DNA from: Kitasatospora paranensis
Lineage (GTDB): Bacteria; Actinomycetota; Actinomycetes; Streptomycetales; Streptomycetaceae
Assembly: GCF_039544005.1 (NCBI RefSeq)
Contig: NZ_BAABKV010000001.1
Location: forward strand, 7,192,001 to 7,256,000
Reading direction: 5' to 3'
DNA: 64,000 nt
Shown piece by piece: positions 27,997 through 36,480 of this stretch (position 1 is its first letter; each line of letters opens with the position of its first letter). The notes below the pieces were generated by a model. That model did no database searches. It saw only the letters and a program-made list of their open reading frames with translations, and was not told the DNA's origin. Both the position numbers and the translations under genes were made by a program.

Positions 27997-29055
27997 GTGG
28001 GCGAGACCCGCAACGGGCCGGGCGGAGGGCGCCGCGGGGCCGGCGGACGGGTGACCATCCGCGACGTCGCCGCCCGGGCCGGGGTCTCCACCGCGGCGGT
28101 GTCGCTGGCCCTGAACGACCGACCGGGCGTCTCCGCCGACACCAGGGAGCGCATCCTCGCCGTCGCCCGCGAACTCGGCTGGACCCCGAGCACGGCCGCC
28201 CGCTCGCTCTCCGGCCGGCAGGTGGGCACCGTCGGCCTGGTGCTGGCCCGGCCGGCGCCGATGCTCGGACGCGAGCCGTTCTACATGGAGTTCATCGCGG
28301 GCGTCGAGAGCGTGCTGGTGCAGCACCGCTGCTCGCTGCTGCTCCGCCTGGTCGACAGCGTCCAGGAGGAGGTGGCCGTCCAGCGCGAGTGGTGGCAGGG
28401 CCGGCAGGTGGACGGGTCGATCCTGGTCGACCTCCAGGTCGACGATCCGCGGATCCCCGCGCTGGCCGCGATCGGACTGCCCGCGGTGGCGGTCGGCGAC
28501 CCCGCGCTGGCCGGCCCGTTCACCGCGGTCTGGACGGACGACGGACAGGCCGTCCACGAGGCCGTCCGCTACCTCGCGGCGCTCGGCCACCGCCGGATCG
28601 CCCGGGTCGGCGGCCCCGCCGAACTCGGCCACAGTGCCATCCGCAGCCGCGCGTTCGAGGAGGCTGCGCGCGAGCTGGGGCTGGAGGACGCGGTGACCGT
28701 GCCGGCGGACTTCTCCGGCGAGGGCGGTGCCCGGGCCACCCGGTCGCTGCTCACCTCGGGCCGGCGTCCCACCGCCATCGTCTACGACAACGACCTGATG
28801 GCGGTCGCCGGGCTGTCGGTCGCCGCCGAGATGGGTGTCCAGGTGCCGGGCCGGCTCTCCCTGCTCGCTTGGGACGACTCGCAGTTGTGCCTGCTGACCA
28901 GGCCGAGGCTGTCCGCGATGGGCCACGACGTCTTCGCCTTCGGGGCGGAGGTCGCGCGGCGGCTGTTCGATGTGCTCTCGGGCGGCGACACCGGGTCCAG
29001 GCCGGCGCCCGCGCCCGTGCTGCTGCCCCGCGAGTCGACCGCCCCGCCGCTCTGA
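27997..29055 (+). CDS. LacI-family transcriptional regulator
   Basis: A 352-residue regulator. The N-terminal helix-turn-helix is VTIRDVAARAGVSTAAVSLAL (about residues 19-39) with the hinge helix near STAARSLSG, followed by a periplasmic-binding-protein-like effector domain (about 60-345) with YDNDLMAVAGLSVAAEMGVQ. Members usually sense sugars. There is no transporter or glycosidase operon beside it, so the target is unknown. It is probably not CebR, as it is far from the cellulase genes and not next to a ceb operon. The GTG at 27997 follows GAGAGG. Confidence 0.87.
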   Translation: MGETRNGPGGGRRGAGGRVTIRDVAARAGVSTAAVSLALNDRPGVSADTRERILAVARELGWTPSTAARSLSGRQVGTVGLVLARPAPMLGREPFYMEFIAGVESVLVQHRCSLLLRLVDSVQEEVAVQREWWQGRQVDGSILVDLQVDDPRIPALAAIGLPAVAVGDPALAGPFTAVWTDDGQAVHEAVRYLAALGHRRIARVGGPAELGHSAIRSRAFEEAARELGLEDAVTVPADFSGEGGARATRSLLTSGRRPTAIVYDNDLMAVAGLSVAAEMGVQVPGRLSLLAWDDSQLCLLTRPRLSAMGHDVFAFGAEVARRLFDVLSGGDTGSRPAPAPVLLPRESTAPPL

Positions 29056-29187
29056 CGCCCGGTTCGCCTCGTCCGCCGGCGCCGCCGCCGGGCTGCCGGA
29101 GGGCTTCAGCGAGGCTTCAGCCGTCGTACGCGAGGCTCTGGCCCCGAGAGGCCGGGCGGGTGCCCGGACCGGGAGAGGAGTGCGGCG

Positions 29188-29817
29188 ATGTCCGAGCCTG
29201 TGGGGCCGTTCGACGGACCGAGCGTGGACGCGGCGGAGCAGACCGGAGGGCCTGCGGGCCGCCGGGTGAAGGCCGGCCGCTGGGTGCGCCGCCGCGGCGT
29301 GCGCTGGGTGGCCGCCGGCGCCGTCGTGGTGGTGCTCGGCGGGGCCGCTGCGGCCGCGGTGCACCACCGCGAGGAGGGCCACGGCCACATGATGGCGGAT
29401 CGGGTGCTCGACGGCCCCGACGGTGCGGCCCCCGGTGGCAAGCGGATCGCCAAGGGCGACGGCGAGGGCAGGCACGGTGCCAGGGCCGACGGCGGGCACG
29501 GTGGCAAGGCCGGGGCCGGGCGCTACGGCAGGTTCGACGGGCCCATAGGTGACGCGGCTGTCGGCCCCGACCGCAGCGGGCGTGCCGCCCTCGCTCCGGC
29601 CCCGCTGCCCGCGGTGGCGGCCCAGCAGGCCGTGGAGAAGGCCGCGGGCGCGGTGCCCGGCGGCCGGGTGGAGTCGCTGTCCGTGGTCGCCGAGCAGGGC
29701 GGCGGCTCGGCCTGGCAGGCCGTCGTGGTCGGTACGGACGGCGTCCGCCACCTGGTCACCGTGGACGGCGCGGGCGGTTCGATCACCGGCAACACCGTCG
29801 TCGGCGCCACGCGCTGA
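29188..29817 (+). CDS. Membrane-anchored protein with PepSY-like C-terminus
   Basis: A 209-residue protein. A cytoplasmic Arg-rich N-terminus leads to one membrane helix (about residues 48-64) and a low-complexity extracellular region rich in Gly, His, Lys and Arg. The C-terminal 70 residues (QQAVEKAAGAVPGGRVESLS, then WQAVVVGTDGVRHLVTVD) resemble the two-strand PepSY motif, which often inhibits or senses proteases. It is probably a surface protein. Ribosome binding by GAGAGGAG just upstream supports the start. Function unknown. Confidence 0.6.
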   Translation: MSEPVGPFDGPSVDAAEQTGGPAGRRVKAGRWVRRRGVRWVAAGAVVVVLGGAAAAAVHHREEGHGHMMADRVLDGPDGAAPGGKRIAKGDGEGRHGARADGGHGGKAGAGRYGRFDGPIGDAAVGPDRSGRAALAPAPLPAVAAQQAVEKAAGAVPGGRVESLSVVAEQGGGSAWQAVVVGTDGVRHLVTVDGAGGSITGNTVVGATR

Positions 29818-29880
29818 CACCCGGTCGGCGGCCGCCCCGGGCACGCGTCCCGGGTGGCCGCCGCATGCCAGGATGGGCCG

Positions 29881-30600
29881 GTGCGCACCCTCCCCGAACT
29901 GACCGACGTACCCGACCCCGCCTGGCCGCTCCTGCTCCGGGAGTGTGCCGGCAGCCCCGCGGCGCCCGAGGTGCTGACGGGCGATCCGGCGCAGGGCGCC
30001 GCCTGCCTGCTCCAACTCCAGGTCACCGCACGGTCGTACCTCGGGGCGATGGCGCTGAACTGCGGCGGTCTGCGGTTCGGCGGCGGCTGGCTGCGGGTCT
30101 ACGGCGGGGCGGGCGGCGCGGGCCTGCCGGGCCTGGCCGAGGTGAACGGTTTCCCCACGGAGGTCGACCCCGCCTGGCGGCCCGACGACGCCCTGGTGCT
30201 CGGCCACGACGTGCTCGGCGGCGTCTTCGCCCTCAACGGGCCCGACCCGGCGGCGCTTGGCCGCCCCGGTGCGCCCGGACAGGTCCGCTACCTGGCGCCC
30301 GACACCCTGGAGTGGGAGGCGCTGGAGATGGGCCACGGGGCGTGGCTCGGCTGGCTGCTCTCCGGTGCGGTGGACAGCTTCTACCAGGGGCTGCGCTGGC
30401 CGGGATGGCAGCAGGAGACGGCCGCACTGAGCCCCGACCAGGGCATCACCGTGTACCCGTTCCTGTGGTCCAAGGAGGCGCGCGCCGATCTCGCCGGGAC
30501 CACCCGCAGGCCCGCCCGGATGGCCGAACTGCTGGGCATCACCGCGGAGTTCTGCGCACAGTTCGGCCTTCCCGACCCCGGCTTCCTGGGCCGCGTCTGA
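29881..30600 (+). CDS. DUF2625 family protein
   Basis: A 239-residue soluble protein. RTLPELTDVPDPAWPLLLRE at the N-terminus, then LQVTARSYLGAMALNCGGLRF and GWLRVYGG, are typical of DUF2625, followed by VLGHDVLGGVFALNG and YLAPDTLEWEALEMGHGAWL. The GTG at 29881 is preferred because the conserved region begins there, although an ATG nine codons earlier is possible. The family has no known activity. It lies 63 bp after the membrane-anchored gene and may be co-transcribed with it. Confidence 0.72.
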   Translation: MRTLPELTDVPDPAWPLLLRECAGSPAAPEVLTGDPAQGAACLLQLQVTARSYLGAMALNCGGLRFGGGWLRVYGGAGGAGLPGLAEVNGFPTEVDPAWRPDDALVLGHDVLGGVFALNGPDPAALGRPGAPGQVRYLAPDTLEWEALEMGHGAWLGWLLSGAVDSFYQGLRWPGWQQETAALSPDQGITVYPFLWSKEARADLAGTTRRPARMAELLGITAEFCAQFGLPDPGFLGRV

Positions 30601-30630
30601 GCCGCCCGGCCGGGCCCGCGGCCGGCCCGG

Positions 30631-31872
30631 TCAGCCGGCCGTGGCCGGCGAGCTCCGGCGGGCGCCGAGGTGGAGGCCGGCGGCCACCGCGGCTGTCGCC
30701 ACGGCCAGCACCCCGACCGCCCCCGCCAGACCGCCGACCGCGGCGGACACCCCGAGCAGCACCAGCGGGCAGACGAACTCGCCCAGGAAGAACGCGGCGT
30801 TCCACAACCCGGTGCCCCGCCCGCGGTCCTCGTGACCCAGCAGGGCCATCGCCCGGGTGAGCAGGGTCGGCAGCAGCACGCCGGTGCCCAGGCAGTTGAC
30901 CACCGCCCCGGCGATCAGCACCGGGGCGGCGGTCGCCACCGCCATCACCCCGAACCCGGCCGCGCACAGCGCCAGCACGTACGGCAGGTAGCGCTGCGCG
31001 CCGTCCGCGAACCGGGCGAAGCCGGCTGCGCCCGCGACGGTGGCCGCACTCGCGACCGCCGTCGCGAGGCCGATCACGGCCGGGGCGCTGATCCCCAGGT
31101 CGTCCAGCAGGAAGGACATCTCGACCGGGACGGTGTAGAAGACCACCGCACCGAAGAAGGTCAGCGTGCACGTCCCGGCCAGCCGCCGGAACGGGAACGG
31201 GCGCCGCTCCGCAGCCCCGGCCCCGGAACCGGGCGCCGCACCGCCGGCCGGGTCCTGCCCGGTCGCGGTCTCCTTCGGCGCCCTCAGGACCACGGCCATC
31301 ATCGGTGCCAGCAGCAGGCTCACCGCGTACGCCCAGAACGGGGCCCGCCAGCCGGCCGAGCCGACCGCCCCGCCGACCACGAAGAACGCGGTCGCGGACA
31401 GGGCCGCGCAGACCGTCTGCAGGGCCAGGAAGCGGTCGCGGGCCCGGCCCGTCCAGTAGTCGCCGATCAGGGTCGTGCAGGAGGTCATGATGACGGCCTC
31501 GGTCACGCCGACCAGTGCCCGGCTGGCGACGATCGCCGGCAGCGAGTCCAGCCACAGCGGCGCGGTGCCGACCACGGCGTACGCGACGGTCGCGCCGACC
31601 AGCAGACGGCGCCGTCCGAGCCGGTCGATCAGCACCCCGGCGAACGGGGCCAGCAGGCCGAGCGCGAGCGCGGGCACCGTCAGCGCGACCGGCACCAGCG
31701 CCTCGGCCCCCGCGCTGTGGGCGAAGTGGTCCTGCATCCGGGGGAGGACCGGGGCGATCAGGACGGCACCCAGGATCGGCAGGCAGCTGCCCGCCATCAG
31801 CAGCACGGCTCTCAGCAGCCGGCGCGGTGGCGCCGCGGTGTCCGGACGGGCGTCGACGGTCAGGGCGGACAC
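30631..31872 (-). CDS. MFS transporter (12-helix type)
   Basis: A 413-residue membrane protein with about 12 helices. Motif A appears as GVLIDRLGRRRLLVGATVAYA and the central loop contains ATGQDPAGGAAPGSGAG. SRALVGVTEAVIMTSCTTLIGDYW suits the helix 4-5 region of drug-exporter-like transporters. It is convergent with the DUF2625 gene, with only 30 bp between them. The start codon is GTG at 31872. The substrate is unknown, and no regulator is directly linked. Confidence 0.85.
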   Translation of the reverse strand: MSALTVDARPDTAAPPRRLLRAVLLMAGSCLPILGAVLIAPVLPRMQDHFAHSAGAEALVPVALTVPALALGLLAPFAGVLIDRLGRRRLLVGATVAYAVVGTAPLWLDSLPAIVASRALVGVTEAVIMTSCTTLIGDYWTGRARDRFLALQTVCAALSATAFFVVGGAVGSAGWRAPFWAYAVSLLLAPMMAVVLRAPKETATGQDPAGGAAPGSGAGAAERRPFPFRRLAGTCTLTFFGAVVFYTVPVEMSFLLDDLGISAPAVIGLATAVASAATVAGAAGFARFADGAQRYLPYVLALCAAGFGVMAVATAAPVLIAGAVVNCLGTGVLLPTLLTRAMALLGHEDRGRGTGLWNAAFFLGEFVCPLVLLGVSAAVGGLAGAVGVLAVATAAVAAGLHLGARRSSPATAG

Positions 31873-32114
31873 GGTGGTCTCCGATCACGGGGGACGGTTC
31901 GGCCGGTGGGGCGGCCGGGGTTCCGGCGTGGAGCGGCCCCTTTGTACCAGGCGGCCGTGAAATCCCGTACGCCGTCCTCACTGCGAGACGCGCCGCCGCC
32001 CGGCGGTCCGTCAGCAGCGCTTGTCCGCAACGGCTTCGGGGCACGGACGATCCGTCAATCACCCGTGGGTGCGCGCGGCTTCGCCGCCGTCCTGAACGGG
32101 CATCACCTCCCCGA

Positions 32115-32154
32115 CGGCACGACACGACACGGCACGGCACGGCACGGCACGGCG
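32115..32154. repeat. Tandem pentanucleotide repeat, 8 units of CGGCA/CGACA
   Basis: Eight consecutive five-base units (six CGGCA-like, two CGACA) lie 53 bp before the operator at 32207. The repeat is non-coding and could vary in copy number. Confidence 0.7.
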
Positions 32155-32206
32155 CGCACCGCCCGCCGGCGCGTCCGCCGCCCGCTGCGGCGCCGACCGG
32201 TGACCC

Positions 32207-32225
32207 GGTGCACGAACGATGCACC
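32207..32225. promoter_or_regulatory. 19-bp operator copy 1 (putative LitR-like MerR site)
   Basis: GGTGCA-CGAACGA-TGCACC has perfect 6-bp arms. Two more copies with the same architecture and a similar spacer occur at 33568 and 46161, each 70-110 bp before the first gene of a transcription unit. The shape (dyad with 7-base spacer) suits a MerR-type regulator, and the MerR gene at 33888 lies under one copy. The assignment is inferred. Confidence 0.6.
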
Positions 32226-32334
32226 GCGCCGGATCCGGCCGGCGGGGCACGCTGGAGACGTCCGCCGGCAGCGCCCCGCAGTCGCCGACGCCCGCACCGA
32301 CGGACACGAACGGACGGAAGGAGGCCGGGCCGCC

Positions 32335-32688
32335 ATGGGCGCACTCCTCCCCGAGCCGGAGCGGCTGATCCTCGACGACATCGAGCGCCGCCTGCGGCGG
32401 CAGGACCCGGGCCTGGACCGCCGGTTGCGGCACCGGCACGGCCCGCTGCGCGCATTGGCCTGGCGGCCCGGCGTCCTCGTCGCCGCGGTCGGCGTCCTCA
32501 CCGCGGCGGCCGCCGCCGGCGTGCTCTGGGCCGCGGCCGGCGGGCGGGCGGCCGTCGTGCCCGCGGCCGGCGTCGCCACCGCCGCAGCGCTGGGCACCGC
32601 CGCGACCTTCCGCCGGCTCGCGGCGATCCGGGCCGCCCGCACGGCCCGGCCGCTGACACCCGGCCGCGTGCGCAGGGGGTGGCGGTGA
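32335..32688 (+). CDS. DUF3040 membrane protein
   Basis: A 117-residue protein that begins with the DUF3040 hallmark LPEPERLILDDIERRLRRQDP, followed by two hydrophobic helices (about residues 48-66 and 72-90) and a basic tail. DUF3040 proteins are small actinobacterial membrane proteins of unknown function. GGAGG lies upstream of the ATG at 32335. It is the first gene after operator copy 1 and is likely co-transcribed with the P-loop gene. Confidence 0.78.
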   Translation: MGALLPEPERLILDDIERRLRRQDPGLDRRLRHRHGPLRALAWRPGVLVAAVGVLTAAAAAGVLWAAAGGRAAVVPAAGVATAAALGTAATFRRLAAIRAARTARPLTPGRVRRGWR

Positions 32689-32837
32689 CCACGGCGAACG
32701 CCCTGGGACCGGCCCTCCGGGCGGGTCTTGCTATCGTCCCGCACGCCGGGCCCGCACACGGGCCCGGTCTGCGGTTCCCGCAGGCCGCGCAGCCCGTACC
32801 GGAGGGCCCGCGGCGCGCACCGAGGGGAGGGCCCGAC

Positions 32838-33530
32838 ATGCCAGGACCGCGCGCGGCGGACGAACGCCGCACCGCCCCACCGGCCTCGACCGCGCCGCCG
32901 GACACCATCCCTCTGCTGCCGACCACCCCGCTGCACCCCGCCGGCCTGGTCGACCTGCGCGGGCGGCCCGGACCGGCGCTGTCCGTGCACTACCCCGCGG
33001 ACGCAGTGGTGGTCGTCTCCGGCCTGCCCGGCAGCGGCAAGAGCACGCTGCTCGGCCGCTGGTCCGACCGGGCCCGGGTGGTCGACCCGCGGGTGACGCA
33101 CCTCGACTGCGAGGCCGTGATGCCCGGCTGGCTGCCGTACGCCGCCTACCGGCCCTGGGCGCGGCTGCGCCACCTGGCCCGGCTGCGGGCCGCCGTCCGG
33201 GCCGGCGGGCCGCTGCTCGTCCACGACTGCGGCAGCCGGCCGTGGCTGCGCCGGTGGCTGGCGCGCGGCGCCGCCCGCCGTGGCCGCACCCTGCACCTGG
33301 TGCTGCTGGACGTCGGTGCGGACGTGGCCCTGACCGGTCAGGAGTCCCGGCAGCGGTGGGCCTCCGGCCGGGTGTTCGCCGGGCACCGCCGAGGGCTCGG
33401 CCGACTGCTCGCCGCGCTCGCCGTCGACGGCCGCGGTGCGGTGCCCGAGGCCGCCTCGCTGCTGCTGCTCGACCGGGTCTCGCGGGAGCGCGCGGCCGAC
33501 GTCGGCTTCGCCGGACCCGGTGCGGGCTGA
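32838..33530 (+). CDS. P-loop ATPase/kinase-like protein
   Basis: A 230-residue protein with a Walker A motif GLPGSGKST at residues 62-70 and an LLVHDCGSRPWLRRWLARGA segment (about 126-145), resembling small AAA/zeta-toxin-like kinases. QRWASGRVFAGHRRGLGRLL suggests a nucleotide-binding lid with several arginines. The first 50 residues are Pro/Ala-rich. The start at 32838 follows GGGGAGGG. Streptomycete relatives are annotated only as ATP-binding proteins. A role as a small-molecule or protein kinase in the light/oxidative cluster is possible but not shown. Confidence 0.68.
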   Translation: MPGPRAADERRTAPPASTAPPDTIPLLPTTPLHPAGLVDLRGRPGPALSVHYPADAVVVVSGLPGSGKSTLLGRWSDRARVVDPRVTHLDCEAVMPGWLPYAAYRPWARLRHLARLRAAVRAGGPLLVHDCGSRPWLRRWLARGAARRGRTLHLVLLDVGADVALTGQESRQRWASGRVFAGHRRGLGRLLAALAVDGRGAVPEAASLLLLDRVSRERAADVGFAGPGAG

Positions 33531-33567
33531 CCGGCCGGGGGACGTCCGGCGGGCCGGCCGCGGAGCC

Positions 33568-33586
33568 GATGCACAAGCGGTGCAAC
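33568..33586. promoter_or_regulatory. 19-bp operator copy 2, upstream of the MerR operon
   Basis: GATGCA-CAAGCGG-TGCAAC has the same 6-7-6 layout as the copies at 32207 and 46161. It lies 69 bp before the small membrane gene that is coupled to the MerR regulator, which suits autoregulation. Confidence 0.58.
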
Positions 33587-33654
33587 GTGCGGTCGGCACG
33601 TCCCCGGCGGCAGAGTGGGGGAGACCGGGCAGATCCGTCGCACCGGAGGTCGCC

Positions 33655-33891
33655 ATGTCCGTCGCATCCCACCCCGCCGCAGCCCCCGCCGCCGGTCCCG
33701 CCCTGCGGGTCGTCGGCCGGTCCGCGCCCACCGAGACGCCGGAGTGCGAATCCTCCACCGGGCACGGCATCTCGACGCCGGAGGCCGTCGAACTCCACAC
33801 CGCCTGGCCGGGCTGGGCGCCGATGCTGGTCATCGCCGTCCTGGTGCTGTGCACGGTCGGTTTCATGGTCGGCCGGATCCTCGCGTGGTGA
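33655..33891 (+). CDS. Small single-helix membrane protein coupled to the MerR regulator
   Basis: A 78-residue protein: an Ala/Pro-rich cytoplasmic N-terminus and one C-terminal membrane helix (about 56-74, WAPMLVIAVLVLCTVGFMVG), ending at the very tail. CCGGAGG precedes the ATG. Its stop codon overlaps the start of the MerR gene as GTGA, so the two are translationally coupled. I do not recognise the family. A tail-anchored partner that recruits or modulates the regulator is one possibility. Confidence 0.62.
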   Translation: MSVASHPAAAPAAGPALRVVGRSAPTETPECESSTGHGISTPEAVELHTAWPGWAPMLVIAVLVLCTVGFMVGRILAW

Positions 33892-35038
33892 CCCGCACGG
33901 CGCCCGACCCGGCCGACTCCGGTCCGGCGGCGGCGGGCCTGTCCACCGGCGGGGTCGCCCGCCGGCTCGGGGTGTCGCCCACCACCGTCCGCTCGTGGGA
34001 GCGCCGCTACGGCATCGGACCCGCGGAGCACCGGGCCGGCCGGCACCGCCGCTGGGCGCCGGAGGACGTCGCCGTGCTGGAGGCGATGTGCGACCTCACG
34101 GCGCGCGGCGTGCCGCCCGGCGAGGCCGCGCGGACGGCGCAGGCGGCGGCCCGGCAGGGATCGGCCGCCCCGCCCCCGACACCCCGCCCCCCGACGGGGC
34201 CGGGCCGTCCACGGCCCCGGCACCGCCCGGTGGGGCGCCCGGCGGACCGAACCTGCTGCCGATGGGTCCCGTCCGTCCGGAGTGCCGCGGCCTGGCCCGG
34301 GCGGCCGTCCGGCTGGACGCGCCCGCGGTGGAGCGCACCCTGGAGCGTGCCGTCGCGGAGCTCGGGGTGGTCACCTCCTGGGAGGAGGTGATGGTGCCCG
34401 CGCTGCGCGCGGTCGGCCGCAAGTGGGCCGCCGAGGGCGAGAAGTACGTGGAGGTCGAGCACCTGCTGTCCTGGCACGTGTCCACGGCGCTGCGGAGTGT
34501 CGCGCGCAGCCCCGGGGCGGCCGCCGGGCCCGCCCTGCCGGTGCTGCTGGCCGGGATGCCGGGCGAGCAGCACTCGCTGCCGCTGGACGCGGCGGCCGCC
34601 GGACTCTCCAGCCGGGAGCTGCCGTACCGGATGTTCGGCCCGGCGGTGCCGGCCGACGCGCTATTGGCCGCCGTCGGCCGTACGGGCCCGTCGGCGGTGC
34701 TGCTGTGGGCGCAGTCCCGGGCCACGGCGGACCGGCGGCTGGTGCTGCAGGCCGCGACGACGGGCTGGGGTGTGCGCGGGGCGCGGTCCCGGCCGGCCGT
34801 CGTGCTGGCCGGTCCGGGCTGGGCCGGTCTGCCGCGCACGGCGGGCACCCTGCGCCCGCGCAGTCTCGGCCAGGCCCTGGACCTGCTGGCGGGCCTGGCC
34901 TCCCCTGAGACGTGGGGAGGGCCCGGCCGTCAGCCGGCGGCCGCGGCGCCCGCCGCCTCCGCGCGGGCCCGCTCGGTGATGTTGCGGGCCATGCCGCCGA
35001 ACACCACCCCGTGGAACGGGGCCACCGCCCACCAGTAG
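33888..35038 (+). CDS. LitR/CarH-like MerR regulator with B12-binding-type domain, frameshifted in this sequence
   Basis: The N-terminal MerR helix-turn-helix reads STGGVARRLGVSPTTVRSWE. The C-terminal part has a four-helix-bundle region with KWAAEGEKYVEVEHLLSW, similar to the W-x9-EH light/B12 motif but with one extra residue, then LLAGMPGEQHSLPL in place of a canonical DxHxxG. LitR and CarH use adenosylcobalamin to sense light. The two parts lie in different frames; the break is in C-rich runs near 34171-34200. The end is also doubtful: one more base in the CCCC run before 34906 gives a stop at 34908 and removes overlap with the convergent gene. Cobalamin binding cannot be asserted. Confidence 0.78.
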
Positions 35039-36444
35039 GCATGCCCGGCCAGACCGTGCGGGTGGAACAGCGCCCGCTGGCGGTAGCGGGTGCCGGTGGC
35101 GCCGTCCGGGGTGACGGTCAGTTCGAGCCAGGCCAGCCCCGGCAGCCGCATCTCGGCCCGGAGTCTGAGCAGCCGCCCCGGCCGGATCTCCTCGACCCGC
35201 CAGAAGTCCAGCGAGTCGCCGACCCGCAGCCGGTCCGGGTCGCGGCGGCCCCGGCGCAGCCCGACGCCGCCCACGAAGCGGTCCATCCAGCCGCGCACCG
35301 CCCAGGCGAGCGGCAAGGAGTACCAGCCGTTGTCGCCGCCGATCCCCTCGACGACCCGCCACACGGCGTCCGGCGGGACGTCCACCCTGCTCTCCTTGAC
35401 GTCCTCGTACAGGCTGCCGCCCGCCCAGTCGGGGTCGGTGGGCAGCGGGTCGCTGGGCGCGCCGGCCAGGCTGGCGGAGGACCAGCGGGTGGCGACGTCG
35501 GCGTCCCGGATCCTCCGCAGCGCGAGCCGGACGGCGTCGTCGAAGCCGATCAGGCCGCCGGGCGGGTCCGGCACGTACCGGGCGATGTCGTTCTCCCCGC
35601 AGACCACCTCGTGCCGCAGCGACTCCACCAACGGGCGGGCGATGGCGTTGGGGACGGGCGTGACCAGGCCCACCCAGTGGCTGGACAGCCGCGGGGTGAG
35701 GACGGGTACGGGCACGATCACCCGGCGGGGCAGGCCCGCCACCGCGGCGTACCGCGTCATCATCTCCCGGTAGGTCAGCACGTCGGGTCCGCCGATGTCG
35801 AGGCTCCGGTCGACGTCGGGCGGCAGCAGGGCCGCGCCGACCAGGTATCGGAGCACGTCGCGGACGGCGATCGGCTGGATCCGGGTGTCGACCCAGTTCG
35901 GGGTGACCATGACGGGCAGCCGCTCGGTGAGGTAGCGGAGCATCTCGAAGGAGGCCGAGCCCGAGCCGAGGATGACGGCGGCCCGCAGCTCCGCGGTTGG
36001 CACGCCGCCCGCCCGCAGGACCCGGCCGACCTCGGCCCGGGAGCGCAGGTGGGCGGAGAGTTCCGCGGGCGGTACGGCGGCGGGGGTCAGGCCGCCGAGA
36101 TACACGATCCGGCCGACGCCCGCCTGCGCGGCGGCGGCGCCGAACGCCCGGGCGGCGTCCCGGTCGGTCCGTTCGAAGCCGGCGCCGGTGCCGAGCGAGT
36201 GCACGAGGTAGTACGCCACGTCGATGCCGTCGAAGGCGCCCGCGAGGGTCGCGGGCCGGGTGACGTCGCCGGTCGCGGTCTCCACCTCGGCCCGCCACGG
36301 ATGGTCGCGCAGCCGTCCGGGTTCGCGGACCAGGCAGCGGACGGTGTGCCCGGCCCGCAGCAGTTCGGGCACCAGGCGGCCGCCGATGTAGCCGGTCGCG
36401 CCGGTGACCAGGCAGCGCAGCGGGGGTGCGGTCGGCTGGGACAT
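34930..36444 (-). CDS. NAD(P)-binding SDR with C-terminal DUF2867 domain
   Basis: A 504-residue protein. The N-terminal extended-SDR fold has CLVTGATGYIGGRLVPELLR (GATGYIG nucleotide motif) and YLGGLTP in place of the usual catalytic segment, as in NmrA-like sensors. The C-terminal 170 residues, including GGDNGWYSLPLAWAVRGWMD and YWWAVAPFHGVVFGGMARNI, match the DUF2867/SRPBCC-like extension seen in gene clusters with photolyases and CFA-type enzymes. It follows the SPL gene by 36 bp and is probably in the same SigK-driven operon. Its substrate is unknown; a lipid or quinone is plausible. Confidence 0.85.
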   Translation of the reverse strand: MSQPTAPPLRCLVTGATGYIGGRLVPELLRAGHTVRCLVREPGRLRDHPWRAEVETATGDVTRPATLAGAFDGIDVAYYLVHSLGTGAGFERTDRDAARAFGAAAAQAGVGRIVYLGGLTPAAVPPAELSAHLRSRAEVGRVLRAGGVPTAELRAAVILGSGSASFEMLRYLTERLPVMVTPNWVDTRIQPIAVRDVLRYLVGAALLPPDVDRSLDIGGPDVLTYREMMTRYAAVAGLPRRVIVPVPVLTPRLSSHWVGLVTPVPNAIARPLVESLRHEVVCGENDIARYVPDPPGGLIGFDDAVRLALRRIRDADVATRWSSASLAGAPSDPLPTDPDWAGGSLYEDVKESRVDVPPDAVWRVVEGIGGDNGWYSLPLAWAVRGWMDRFVGGVGLRRGRRDPDRLRVGDSLDFWRVEEIRPGRLLRLRAEMRLPGLAWLELTVTPDGATGTRYRQRALFHPHGLAGHAYWWAVAPFHGVVFGGMARNITERARAEAAGAAAAG

Positions 36445-36480
36445 CGGGTCTCCCGGGGGTCGGCGGGCGGGGCGGTCGGG

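Larger units (their letters stand above)
31873..32334. other. Divergent non-coding region with pentanucleotide repeats and an operator
   Basis: 462 bp between the MFS gene and the DUF3040 gene. It holds a short tandem repeat (32115-32154), one of the three 19-bp operators (32207-32225) and the promoters of both flanking units. I saw no credible gene inside it. Confidence 0.5.

Noticed and set aside
27997-29055. The LacI-family gene as cebR, regulator of the cellulases
   Set aside because: It lies 11 kb away with no ceb transporter genes, and no CebR box is near it. Its helix-turn-helix alone does not identify it.
33888-35038. Calling the MerR protein a confirmed B12 photoreceptor (CarH/LitR)
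   Set aside because: The W-x-EH motif has one extra residue and no canonical DxHxxG is visible, so cobalamin binding cannot be claimed.
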